A DNA stretch of 64,000 nt, taken from positions 44,878,580 through 44,942,579 of the forward strand of contig NC_088678.1 of assembly GCF_950023065.1 (NCBI RefSeq), in the 5' to 3' direction. Shown one piece after another: positions 13,101 through 25,826 of the stretch. This stretch comes from Planococcus citri. Its lineage: Eukaryota; Arthropoda; Insecta; Hemiptera; Pseudococcidae. The notes below the pieces were generated by a model, which was not told where the DNA came from, ran no database searches, and saw only the letters and a program-made list of their open reading frames with translations. Position 1 is the first letter of the stretch; every line of letters starts with the position of its first letter. Made by a program: the position numbers and the translations under genes.

Positions 13101-16100
13101 GCATTTCTTTAATACGTTATCGCGATCACTAAACCTGATACGATCTAGATTTAGCTTAAGATTTTTGCCTATCTTATAGGTACGTAGGGATAAGGCAGTA
13201 TTAAACTATGCACATAGTAGAGATACTCGGACCGGCAGCCTTTTGCCGTGGTTTTATTAGTTTTATTCTCTTCCTCGGTATATGGGGTTTGCCCATACTT
13301 AGTGAGTAAGTAAATGCGATCTGCGGCCAGTCCTTTTTACCTCTGTAACCGGTTACGAAACTGCGTGAATTAGTGGTCAGCTTGAATATACCTTACACCA
13401 TCTATGAGGTGTCTAGATTTTGATCCTTCATATAATGATTGTGTGTTGGGGTAGATCGAATTACCCGGGTATAAAGATGCGTTTTTCTCGAATTTCTCAA
13501 CTGAAATGTTGCAAAAAGTTTTCTCTATTAAGGGTTTCGAAGTTATACTTCAAAATTTTTTTTGGACATTTTCATGCACCCGGGAATCACAAGTGCACTT
13601 GAAAGTTGATAATTGCAACAATTTAAAAGAAGTATCGATAAAAATGGGTTTATATTCGTTATTTTTGACCAATGAGATCATCTCCTGACCTATCCAAGGA
13701 TTTTTTGTATTGACATAGAAAAAAACTTGCTTTGATCATCTTGCTGAAAGGTCGCTCATCCATTCATCATAAGACAGATTTTCTAGCGAGTAATGAAATT
13801 TCAGCTTTTTCCAATAATGAAAAATTGAAAGAATATAAAAAAATTGGGTACACCATCTGGCAAAATTTTGAGATCCAACTTAATTTCTGGCTAATTTTTA
13901 AAAATTCAAATTTCGCTCACTTTTCTCGATAGAATTTGAAATCTGATGACATTGAAATCGATAACTGAAATTTTGTTAAAATACCAATTTCGAATTTTTG
14001 AATCGATTAATAAAGGTTTTGAGCTGTTTTGGAGTCCCAAGTAAGCAAATTTCTGGATTTTCCTGCATGTAGGTAAGTCTACGTGCAGAAAATTTCATAA
14101 AATGAGTCCAAATGATGTTTTACCGCGATTGATTGAGATCCAATTTTTCAAAATAGGTTTCTTTAGTCTTGGCCTGTTCAAATTCGTTTTCTTATCACTT
14201 TCCTCAAGAACCTGAAAATTCAAACGTTCGCTGGAAGCTCTGAAATGCCTCGAGGCTATCACATAGCTAATCAATTTAGGAGATTGATAATACTCATAGG
14301 GTTTCAATAAACTATTACTATTAGTTTCATCTTATACCTACTTTGATCAAATTTTTGTACTTTTTTCATAAGAAATGGATCTTTAAATTTTTCACCGGGT
14401 ACTTTACAAATGTTTTGACAAAATTCTACTTTTTTTTTTCAATTTTCATTTTGAATTGTTTAATAATTCATTTTTAGATTCAATATAACAATACAAAATT
14501 TTAAAAAAAATGAAATTCCAAAATGAGTTTTTGCTCAAATTGTTGTATACTTAGTTTCTCAATTTTTTGGCCCTTTTTGACCCTTCATAACCCAAGTTGT
14601 AAGAATTTGAAAATTCACGGGATTCTAGAAGAAAAGTTTTAGTTGAGGTGACGTAAATCAATATTTTCATACCCATATTTTGGCCTACTAAGCACGTTTT
14701 TCCAAAACATAATTATGCCTTTTTTCATTCAAGTTAGTATAGGTGTTTTGAAAAAAAATTTTGATTTTTATTTACGGAGCAGGCTTTTTAGCTTTCAAAT
14801 AATTTTAAGTGTCTTAAGTTTTAAAATATTGGAATTGCATTTCTCAGACTACTCTCGAGTCACCGAGGGATACTTTATGAATACAGAGGGTAGGTTAGGT
14901 TCATATTTGTGCAGCTTAGAGCTTTGGCTTACTTAATGGGCAAAGCAAAGGTTATCTTTCTATGAAAATAAAAAATACAAAATAGAAAAATGAAAAAAAA
15001 GTAAAACGATAACCAAGTAAGTAATTACTCGCATATTTTAGAGCAACTAAATTCCATCTCATTTACTCTGTGATAGGCGAAGATCTATGTACGTGCTTGC
15101 TACTACGTTTCGGAGGTTAATTTGAGGATAAAATTATCTAAATCCTATGTTCATGTCTTATCGTTTGACTTTCCTACAAAATTTTTCATCTGGTAGATAT
15201 AAATTGATTGATGGATGATTAACTATTGTTTTCAAAAGGTGAAAATTAAAGGCACGAGCGTTTTTTTTGGTGCAATGTGATTAATATGTGAACATCTGCT
15301 GGGTGTAAGATATGATAAGACAGTTTAGGTCTAATTTTGGAATTATTTGTTTATTCGATTCGCTTTAGATTAGACAAATTTTTTTGAAACCTATTGTCCA
15401 GTAAATTTTGTTCTGTTTCAAAATAGAAATACTAAAGCCGTCTTCAATTTTTTTTCGTATTTTAGTAGAAATTTTAATTGACCTTCTAATTCAGATTATC
15501 TTCTGTTCATATAAATTGGGTTTATTTTTGTTATTAACATGTCAGTGATGTGCATTTGCCATTTTTATGTGCATTTTTGAAATTTTGTAGTTTTAAAGGA
15601 CTCTTATTTTTATTTTAGTCCATTTTTTAAAAATTTTGTGTGCCTATACCTTCTCTACTTGGAAGTTATTTTTAGTTTGAATTTAATTGAAATTGAGAAG
15701 AGCAAAAAATTTCAATTATTCTAAATGGAAAATGAAGAATTAAATGAGAGAAAAAAAAGAAGGTCTGTGAAATGAGTGGGTAAGGAATGTCAAGTCAAAA
15801 AAGAAAAGAAAAAAAATCTTTGATATTTTTGTTAAATTTACAGTGAAAATGAAAAGAATTTTTTTAATGAATGAAAGAAAGAGGAAATAAAATTAGGGTA
15901 AATTTCTTATTTTATCATTGAATGGAGAAAGATAATGGTGAAATACCCACCTTTTTACCTCCCTAATTGTGATGAATTATTTTTGGGTACCTCTAAAAAA
16001 AATGTTAGACCCAAAAATCTGCCCTCCTTTCCAAGCCTTCTTGGCCAGTAGCTAAAAAATGCGTTTTTTGCTAGAAAAAATCTATATCTATGAGGATAGA

Positions 16101-19100
16101 GGTAAAATTTTTGGTAAAATTTTTTTCTAAATTTTTTATCGCCAGTGCTGGGGGTAAAATTGATAAAATAAAACTTCGAACCGCAATCGCTCCGGACTGA
16201 AAAGGGCTGCACAAAAAATTTTTCCGTCAAAATGTGTTTTTGATGAGGATTTTCTCTCATCATACGAGCTACCCAAAAAAATTGTCTGCAGCGTGTTCAT
16301 TTTTTTAAAAAAACCTCTTAAAATACCCATTCTTGTGTTTGTCTTGATAAAAATATGCAAAATGCAAAAAATGTATAGAACAACAATTCTTTTAGCGCAA
16401 AATTTTAATACCAAAATTTGTCAAAAACTTGACAAAAATACTTCCCAACGAATTGTGTGCGCAAACACACTCCATATTTGAAGCAAATTTCTAAAGTGGA
16501 GCTTTACAGCACCTGTATAGGTACTTATATTGGGGTAACTTTGGTGGTATAAGTTCAGATTTTGAAGCGATAAGGCTAGATCGAAAAAAGAGATGTCCAA
16601 ATGCCCTCAAATTCATGTTCATTGCTGTGTAATTAATTTTTCGATTTTATTGAAAGACTTTTTTTTACTTTTGAGGGTAGACATCTCGTCTATAGGTATA
16701 TTTTTGCAGAGAATTCATAATTTTTTGAACATTTTTCGAATAAAACTTGATGTTTTTCTTTTTTTGAAAGAGAAAGTCTTCTATGTATCTTGTGTTCCTG
16801 TTTTGTTTAATCTTCGGATGTTGATTTATTTTTTTGACTTTTGTTTATTATTTCAACGTGTTTTCATTCAAACTGATAGTGAGCTTATTTTTTTATCATC
16901 TCCACAGATCTTTGCTAAGGATTAATTTTTGTTTATTTTTGATGCAATCAAGTATGTAGTATAAGTGTAATTTTCACATTCGACCCATTTTTGTAATGAA
17001 TTTTTCTCAAGTGAAATGAATGAGAAACTTTTTAAAATAAGTAGTATGTCTAATTTTTTACCACATTTTCATGAAATCATTTTTACCCAGTTTTTACTTA
17101 ATCATCGTTGTTTTGAGTTTTGCTTCATTTTCTACTATTTTTATTTTGAAATGTTTGCTCTGACTTTTCCTTGAGCTTCATTCTTGTAAAGTTGATTTTC
17201 AATTTTCATTTAATGAGTACCAGCGCCTCCTACGTCTTGTTCATTTGTTTCGGAGCAGAAATTAATTTAGGTAGGTACCATAGTGTTGGGTGAAAGATAT
17301 ACGTATCTTGGCCTCCATAGGGTATTTGCCTATTTGAACTATAAACTGACTTATCACATCTACCTATGTAGTGTACTTGCACTGAAATGAACCAGAATTC
17401 GATTTCGATTTCTGTCCAGCCTGCAGTCTAGCACCACTTTACGATTAAGTTTCGCCCTTTACCCCATCGTATTCGTATAATCTCTGCTCCGAGACCCGCA
17501 TAAAGTATCCAAAAATAAAAAAATGACGGAAAGATTGGGATTGATCGAATAATACATAATATAAGGAAATCTGGGCATTCGAGATTTATTGTGTATAGAA
17601 TGAGATCTCGCGAATACCGGATCGTGTTATACTTGAGCTCTATTGTCAGTGACCGATATAAGAAATTGGACTTGGTCGAGTATAGAAGATTTTACACAAT
17701 AACCGCGTGTAGGAGAGTATAAGAGAGTATACGCACTTTTAGCGTAGAAAATAACATTGATTAAGGATAGAGGGTGGAAATCTTACGGAAAAGGTTTGAT
17801 ATAGCGGAATAGCCGGTCGCGTACACTATACACTATACATACTATACATAGTATGTCTATGTATGTATAGTAGAAGATGCATATGCACATACATGACATA
17901 ACCTTTTATCGGACTAAAAAAAAAGTATTTTCTGATAGAAAAACTGGACAGGGTAAAAAGGTTTTACGTTGAATTAAAAGCAGCGCGGTACAGCTGCTGC
18001 CAAAAACGAACATTCTCAATAAAGAACCGATCACGACAAAGGGCTTGATAATCAGCCATGTATAGGGTAGTAAAAGTAAGATTGGGGTAAACCAATTATT
18101 CATAAAAATGGAAATATGCATCCCTTTCACGAGTAAACGTACGCCATTTTGATTTTGATTTTGATTTCTTACTATTAACTAGTTTCCCTTTCAATTTGAA
18201 TATTTTTTTACTTTTCGCGGTTGACAGATTTTAACGGAAAGTTAAACAATGAAAAATGAAAAATATGAATTATGAAGCGTTATGTAAATTTTCGCTGACA
18301 ACTCTTCCGTATTTTTCTCATTTTCGTAGAGTTTTTTCTTCTTTTTTTTTCTTATACTTTTTCAGGCTCGAATTGATTTGATTTTTTTTCTACTTCGGTT
18401 TTATGTGTACCTACGTGTTTGACGAGAACGCGATATTTAAATTATTGCAATGACCATTTGCAGAAAAGCATACGCGCGTTTTATTAGTAGATATTTTTAG
18501 GTAGGTATACTTTTAAAAGACGGAATTTTTTCTCCTTCTTGAAAAAAAAAGTCATGAATATTATATTAGGGAGTATAATTTTTTTAAACGTAAGTTCGCG
18601 ATTTCTGTATGTCTTCCAGATGAAGTTTGATTTAATATTTTTATTGACTTTTTTATTCGTTCGTTCTGTTTTTCAAATATGGCTAACTTATTGAGGGTAA
18701 ATTTACATTTATTGTGGAGGCTGCTCATCAAAATGAAAGACTCGAGAGAAGCTAGAATTTTACTAGAATGATACGACATGAGAAGAAGAAGGTAAACATT
18801 TTGAAAACTTGGAAAATGTCTCGATAACAGCACGAGATTAAAACGTTGAGATGTATAGGAACGCTTCTTTATAAATGTGAACATTTCATCAAATTCAGTC
18901 ATTTTGGAGGAAAGGATGAGGTCGGAGGGAGATCACTGTGCATTAGAAATGAAAAAAGGCATATTTTGTATTCTTTCTTGTGTTTCATCAATTAAAAGAG
19001 GAGGTCGGAGTCGAGGTACACTTAATTATCTTGATGAGAAAAAAATCTGGAATTTGGTACAGAATCTCATTTGAAAATTTTTCCATCTCGAAAAGCTCAC

Positions 19101-19719
19101 AAATCGAATCATACAAAGGGTGGAGGAGGGGGGAGTAATTTGACACGATGATTTCATTTTTGATGTTATTTTACACCAAAAACCATAAGTTGGGTGGATC
19201 TTTTACAAGAGAAGTATCCCAAACTGGACAAAAAAAAAGAATATCAAAATGATATGAAATTGAAATAAAAAACTGAGAGGTTTATTCTCTATTTCTGATC
19301 TTCCAAATTGATTGCTGGTGGTTTCGAGCCCTTCTGAAGACAAGTTTGGAAAAAGTGTCTGTATGGGGACCGAATTGAAATTCATCTCCTTACCAAATCT
19401 GTGAGCCTTTGAATCGATTTAGACCTAAATTTTGAAAAATTGTTTTTGTTCGGTGGGTTCCACTTGATATATTTTTTTAAAGTATAGATAAGGACTGAAT
19501 TTGCAAAAACGGCTGGAGGCTCTGGAATGGCTCAAAAAAAGATCACCGATCCATAAAATGGAAATGATTCGCTACTTGTGATTTGGCTATTTTTCAAGTA
19601 ATTTTCGAATCCTATTACATTTATGTATATATTTTTAAATTTCTGGAGAAAATTATTCTATAGATTTGAACCGATAGTAAAAAGAGATTTTAAATTGAAA
19701 ATATGGAGTTTATAAATGT
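10116..19719. other. Gene-poor intergenic DNA with dispersed repeat fragments
   Basis: No gene is recognised. The longest open frames (about 103 codons at 11135-11446 plus, 113 codons at 18561-18902 minus, 110 codons at 16593-16925 plus) match no family I know, and several are low-complexity. Pairs of similar fragments occur: about 10566-10600 with 14015-14050 (TTTTGAGCT.TT.TGGAGTC core) and about 14229-14254 with 19511-19533 (GCTGGA.GCTCTG.AATG core). The fragment at 19300-19340 matches 9613-9652. A small imperfect hairpin of CTATACATAC type lies at 17833-17870. CpG-richer unique patches lie near 10.8-11.4, 12.4-13.4 and 17.4-18.1 kb. Confidence 0.5.
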
Positions 19720-20264
19720 AGAGTCCACGGAAAGAACCAGGTAAGTAAGTCACTTTTTCAAACTTTTGTGTTACGGCGTTTTGAAGTATCAGAATGCTCC
19801 AATTTTGTAGTGAACTTGAATTTCATCAAAGTAATGTCTGGAAATACATCACACAACATCCTACAAATACAACTTGAGGCATAAGGTAGAAAAAAAATGA
19901 AGAGATACCCCAGTCACGAGTTGATAAGTCACTCTTTTCGTGAAAAAATCAAGCAAAGAATCGAAAAATTAACGTTTCGCAACAACTTAAATTCGATGAA
20001 AATCAATTATTATGATGACATAATGAAAAATTTCAGCATTCTAAATAGTTAGCAATGTTGAAATTTTCTTCCTGTCGCCTCACATTTGGTCTCGGCTCAT
20101 TTCTCTCCCCTCCTCTTCTTTTTAAAGGCCATTTTAACCCCAAAAAATCGATTTTTTTCAAAATCTAAATGGACTACATTTTTTTACTCCTCAGTGTGAA
20201 TTCAATTCAACCCTAAACTCATTTTTGAAAAAAAGTGACTTACCTGGTTCTTTCCCTGGACTCT
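19720..20264. mobile_element. Inverted-repeat element (MITE-like), 545 bp
   Basis: The ends form terminal inverted repeats. The left end reads AGAGTCCACGGAAAGAACCA from 19720 and the reverse complement of the right end reads AGAGTCCAGGGAAAGAACCA, ending at 20264. The similarity continues inward through GGTAAG and TCACTTTTT, with a 4-base TAAG duplication in the left arm, for roughly 45 bases. There is no coding capacity inside. A clear target-site duplication is not visible, so the outer ends may be off by a few bases. This structure is typical of a non-autonomous DNA transposon; the superfamily cannot be named from this copy. Confidence 0.65.
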
Positions 20265-20879
20265 TCAAATGTTGAATTCAACTTAGTCCTTTTTCTGGCA
20301 ATTTTCCCAAAATTAGAAAATTCAAAAACCCGCATAATTCGAAACAATAATTAATTATTGAGGGGGGGGGGGTAAATTCATGGGGAAAAAATTAGATGTA
20401 GGTACGTTAACAAAATTTCAGATTTTACCTACTAAAATTTGATCATATTTTGATTTTTTTTAAATGAAAAATGAGCCTTCAAATTCTTTGAAAATTAAAT
20501 AGGTACCTGAAATTTATTCTGTTGGTGTGTTTTCGAAGGCTTTCTCGATTTTTTTTTACCCACTCAGCGGTCTACAATACCTTTACTGGGTCAAAGTAGG
20601 TACGTACCTATATCTCTCTTTAGGGAGGAGGAGAGTGTAATGAAGATGATTTTTTCGGATTTTTGAATGAAATGATTAAAGTGTCTTGAATTTTGGACTT
20701 TTGAACACGAAAAGGATCGCTGAAGAAGTACAATAGGGTGATTTTTCAAAATTTTGGCTGCTTTTTCCTGTAAGCTGATATCACTCCATTGCATAAAAAT
20801 CTGAAAAAACACCGCTCATTTTGTTCAACTACTCTAAATTTTGTTTCTGGAATTCAGTACTTATGTAGTCAAACACCCT
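20265..20879. other. Intergenic DNA, no feature
   Basis: AT-rich unique sequence with an 11-base G run at 20362-20372. No coding or structural feature is supported. Confidence 0.5.
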
Positions 20880-21960
20880 GTAAGTATTCTTATTGGTGAA
20901 ATATGTCGCCTTCTCTGCGGTCTGCGCTTCCCGCTAGGAAGCTCTTCTCATAGTACTAGTGACGATATTTCGTGATTTTGGATTTATTGGAAGTGGGATG
21001 TAATTCTTACTTTTTATTCGAGTTAATAAGAGCGTTAAAATTCGCCATTTGTTGACGAATGTCCAGCTTGGCGTTTTAAGTGTACGAGGACGTTCACAAT
21101 GGGCTTAAATTAAGTAGGGTGTCCGTTTTTTTTCTCGTCCATTCGTAGTTCTTTTTATAAATGACCGATTACGTATAAAATCACCAAAATGCAAGCTGCA
21201 GTGCTACCGGTTAAGTTGTCAGTCAATTCTGGTGCCTGTGTCGTCGCGGATATTGCGCAGCTGTACAAAGTACCAAGATCTATCTCATCTTTACAGTTTG
21301 GATTTTATGAGCTTATACCCGGACGGCGGACATTAGGGTACCAAAGTGAAGCTGCCCACACGTGTGGATTAGCATCTATATAGGTACCTATGGATAAGGC
21401 AGCAAACCTGTAAGAATAAATTTGAAGCGGAAAATTTCCAAAGATGGTACGAGAAATCGCCGCCATTCTCGCTATATTAAGGAACGCGCAACACGTCAAT
21501 TTATCAAGCAACAATCAAGAGTAAAGCGTCTAGTGTAATATTCTCGGCACACTTCTAAGAAGCAGGTGCGAAACAGCGAGTTTTTTTCCTGCTCGCGAGT
21601 CGCGAACCCAGAGATGAGACGACCCTGTCGTAAAAAATACGTGATTAAAAATGATGCGTCGCATGCGAGCGCGCCCCGCCAAATAAGCGCGCACATTTAG
21701 ACAGAAATTAAAAAATATTATCGAGGAAAAAAAACAGCTCGAGCGAGAGTATGCACGTATGTGTTATATACGAGGGGTTCTATACGATTATCCTCGCTCG
21801 GGTACGAGTAAGTATTTACCAACAACTGAGAGATAATTCCGAACGCCGGTTCATGAAAAATTGTACGCAATGAAGTGTAACATTTAACTTGAGCATTCAA
21901 TTATCGCTTCGAACGGATCCAATTGCCAGTAAATTTGTCGTCGGCGGTGCGAAATTTTTC
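20880..21960. promoter_or_regulatory. CpG-richer unique patch, possible promoter, 5' exon or regulatory element
   Basis: This kilobase stands out from its flanks by many CG dinucleotides and low repeat content (for example around 21580-21680). It has TATAAA-like words at about 21155 and 21173. An ATG at 21189 opens a 64-codon frame with no family match; a GTTAAGT donor-like word falls seven codons in. Neither a transcription unit nor an orientation can be established. It could be an upstream non-coding exon or enhancer for Krüppel, or an unrelated gene start. This is inference from composition only. Confidence 0.25.
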
Positions 21961-24900
21961 ACGGTTCGTCGTTCTTGAAGTACATACAAGATGTAGGAGT
22001 AGGCCTGGATCAAGCTAGGTGTATTTTTATGCGACGGTGTTATGAAATTTTTAGGCGTTTAACTGTGGGATGGGAGTATTTTCAAATCTGAAATCTGAAA
22101 TTAGTTGAGTTGAGTTTTTGACTGAGGAAACTAAAGTGGAGAATCACAAGATGAGATAAGAGAAGGAAACTATACTGAGGTGATGAATCCTTCCCTTTTT
22201 CATACAAGATCATGGTTCACTCTATGATCTTGTTCCTATTATAGAAGCAGACAAATTTTTCGAAAAAAATGAAGTGAAGTGATTGTGACAATGAAATGTA
22301 GAGCAAACATTTTAAATTGATACGTGAATCATTTCATTCCTGATTCTGTTCCTTTTTATGAAAAAATAAATCTTGGTACCTATGGCTCATTTTTATTCGT
22401 CTTATTTTTTCAAAAAGTACCTGTTATTGTAAGGTGAAATAAGTGTTTTTGAGGTCCAAAAAACCCAGATAGGTACGTATATTTGATTTGATTAGATGTG
22501 GTACCTAAAGAAATTAATTTTGAGTGGGAGAAGACCTGAAGAATTTTGAGCCTCCTGCTCATAGAGAGGGTTGGGCCGAAAGTCTATGATTTTGAAAAAA
22601 AAAACTGGCGTGGTTAGTGTAAAAATGCAGCATCAATAGGTTATCTCTGCTCTAAAACTGCTAAATTTGAGTTGAGTTTCCACATTTCTCTGTTCCATTG
22701 ACTTTGAAATTCGATACATATTTTAGCCTTCTTTCGGTGATTTCAAAAGAGACGGATCACGCACGTCCTAAAAATTATAATTTTTTTATTGCTTTTTTTC
22801 TGCTTTATTCAGAATTTCTACAAAACTGTTTGAATAAATTTTTAATAAGGGATCTTGTGGTGGATTTTTTTTTTGGAAATTGAAGCACAATTGGTCGCTT
22901 TAGTTTTATTACTTTCTTTTTATTGCTTTGAAAATTTTTTACAAGCTTTCCGTTGAATTTTTCAAAAAAAAATTGCCCCAAAACTCCATTTTCCGTTTTC
23001 CTTTCACCTTTTTAAAATCAAAATTGATCTAGGTAGTTAGGTAGGTACTTTATGGTTTCTGAGAAATAAAAATCTTAAAGAAGAAGTGAAAGTGCTGCTA
23101 TAATTTTTCTGATGAATTTGTAACTTTTATGATCCATCCTTCATAGAATCTTTGGCAGGTATCGAATGTAAAACCTCTAATATTTCACTTTTCTAACGAG
23201 GAGGTGGAAGGAGTGGCGTATTTTTTTAGACCGTTGGTTTAGCTCATTCCATAGCCAGAAGCTCAAAAAGGAAATGTTTTCGATACGTATCCCACTCAAA
23301 ATGAGCTTTTCGCCAATTTTCGTCTAAATCCAATCCATATATTTCCTGTATTTGAAAAAAAGACTACATTATTTAAGTTCAAGTTAACCTGGATTCATAA
23401 AATTGCAGTTGTTTAACATTTTAAAATTTTCAAATTCGGAATCCTTTCTCACCGAATTTTGAAAATTTCAAATTTGAATATGATGGGATTTGTTTACGAT
23501 AGGTATAGTGAATTAGTATGAAAATACATATAATTTTTTTAGACCATAAATTTCCCATTTCTGCTCTATGAATTATTTTACGTGACGTTCTGATAAAACA
23601 AATTAGTACATGACGTCAAAATACTAAAAAAAAATCAAATCTGATTTTAGTATCAATTTAATAAAATTAGATGTACAAACAAATTTAAAAATTTCTTATG
23701 ATAATGATTGAATATAAGTTTTCATATTATACTTGATTTTACTGTCATGAGAGTGTGCCTCTCTTCTTGATAATCGAGCAATTCAACGTGATTTCAACTA
23801 CTTGTAAAACATTTTCATCGAACATTTTAGGTTCGTGTATTAATTTTTTTTTTTTTTAATTTAAAAAATATCATTTTAAACTAAAAACACAAATAACTGA
23901 TACTACTCAACGTAATTAAAAGTATCAATTTGTTTATTTGTTATTAAAATGCCATAGTTTTAATCTTTAGCAGAATTTGATCAGATTCGATCAGAGCTGC
24001 AAAACTGAAACTAAAACTGAAAGAATATAATAGAAACTGAAACTAAAATACAAAAACAAATGAAAAATAAAAACAAAAACATAAATTTTTTATGCATTTT
24101 TTGATTTTATTCTTTGTTTTTTTTACGGTACAGTTTTCATTACTAATTATGGTTCTTTGTTCTTTTTTTCGTACTTAGCACACCAAGATCGCTCCTACCA
24201 ATCACAATACTCATAATATTGTAGATAGTAGGTACCTATCTAGGTACATATATTTTTTTTGTTCCTCGTTGAGTTGTTGCTCTTTTTTAATGCTTAAAAT
24301 TTTGATTTTTAATGTTGTTTTTTTTTAATACATAAAATTAATTTTTTTAAAGGTAACTTTGCAAAAAGTTACAAAACTTCTGAAACTGAAACTGAGAATT
24401 GGAAAAATTTTGATTGAAAAATGAAAACTTGACTTTTATTAGTTTTATGTTGCCGTTATTGCAGCCCTTGGATTTGGTAGACAAATACTTGTATAATTAT
24501 ATTTTTTAATGAAGCCATAATTTTTTTATACTTAGGTACTTATTTTAATCCAATTTTATACATTTTATCAAATTTAATCCATCGGTTAATATTTCACTTG
24601 CCTGCGTTCAATTTTTTATTAAACATCCTGAAGAAAATATTTTGTTAATTTTATGTAAAAATCATGTTGAGATTTTGTGAAAATTGACGTACCTATGAAG
24701 CTTATCCTGATTCAGATTCAAGTGAAAAATTTCATTAGATTATAATCCTACATAAAAAAATTAGCTACCCATTTCTCCAGCTGGTACATGGGATGAAAGC
24801 GAATGAATATCTGATTTTTAATTACCCAAGTTGGACTACTTTGACCTATCGAATGACAAAATGAAAACACCATTTACATACCTAATGATAAAATTATAAA

Positions 24901-25140
24901 AACTTTTTTCATAAAATAAATGGTCTTCAATTTAATAGAATTTAATTCGCTATCGTTATTATTATAGTTATTATATTTCATCTCGGTTGAGTAAAAGATT
25001 TGAAGATCATAATTCGTGTGCGGCGCTAAACAAACAAGAGGCAATAGAGAAAAAAAAGCGAAACTTGGGCATACAAAAAAAGAAGTAAAAAAAGAAAAGA
25101 AAGAAAAAAAAACAACCTTTAGCTTAGAGAATACAAACAA
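21961..25140. other. Gene-poor intergenic DNA
   Basis: No gene is supported. A small hairpin (CAAGATCAT and its complement) lies at 22205-22232. About 23994-24473 has repeated AACTGAAACTAAAA-type words and similar GGCTGCAA-type ends in opposite orientation, possibly a decayed element. The rest is AT-rich with frequent TAGGTACCTA-type words (for example 24228-24240). Confidence 0.45.
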
Positions 25141-25759
25141 TAAGTGCGGGCTTGAGTTTCGTCCTGCTCCTACTCGTGTATAAAAGAAGAAAAATATTCG
25201 ACGAAGTTTTGAGAAGTACTGAATTACGATTTTTAGTTTCCACTATTGCGGAAATAAACATCTCCCTTTTAGTACTACGGTCGTTGCAGTCTGCCACTCA
25301 TTTCAGGGTGAATGAGTATCGTAGATGACGGGGCAATACTAATAATCAGCAGGGTGGGAGGAATGATGGCTCTCTTTTACCCCAATTCTAGCGTTTTAAG
25401 GGAAGTTTTGGCACAAATGAGGAAACTGGTCCTTCCTCAATACCAAACGTTAGTTCATTCCAGTTGTTACGTCGTTATTGTATAGGTTAGGATCTTTTGC
25501 GTTCATCTCCGCGGTGGTGTGTGCATATACGAATATTTTATCCCGATCATTTGAATATATCGTCTATCAAATGTTTAGTGATCGGATGCTTGTTGTGTTC
25601 GTGCGTTTATAGCTCTGATTTTTTTTCGTGTCACTTTTACGTTTTGTATTATTAAATCTCGTGAACAGTTTCGCGTTTACTTTTTTTAACCGGTTATATA
25701 GACTTTTTAAACCTTCGGATACTTTTATTTTTATTTTTTTATTTTAATCACACGATGAT
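25141..25759 (+). promoter_or_regulatory. Possible Krüppel promoter / 5' UTR region
   Basis: A TATAAAAG word lies at 25179-25186, followed by about 570 bases without long repeats leading to the candidate first exon. No initiator consensus at the canonical distance is obvious. The assignment depends entirely on the unproven first exon at 25760 and is offered as a location to test with 5' transcript data. Confidence 0.2.
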
Positions 25760-25826
25760 ATGTATCTCAAATGCGACGAATACGGATCAGCTTTGTCTTT
25801 AATTGAAGAATCGGAACTGAAAAAAG
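25760..25826 (+). CDS. Candidate first coding exon of Krüppel
   Basis: The main Krüppel exon starts behind an acceptor at 29756 and needs one base from an upstream exon. This short frame begins with ATG at 25760, encodes 22 residues starting MYLKCDEYGSALSLIEES and ends with one spare G before a GTTTGC donor at 25827. That gives the required phase 1 and a Gly codon across the junction. The donor is weak beyond GT, and the N-terminus of Krüppel is poorly conserved, so similarity cannot confirm it. Other upstream exons, or an internal start, remain possible. Confidence 0.25.

Noticed and set aside
14889..14901. TAGGTTAGGTT as insect telomeric (TTAGG)n
   Set aside because: Only about two units; not a telomeric array.
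16593..16925. 110-codon plus-strand frame
   Set aside because: Rich in Phe, Leu and Ile from T-runs, a low-complexity artefact.
18561..18902. 113-codon minus-strand frame starting MTEFDEMF
   Set aside because: The longest unassigned frame in the gene-poor part, but no family similarity or splice context; kept only as a possible chance ORF.
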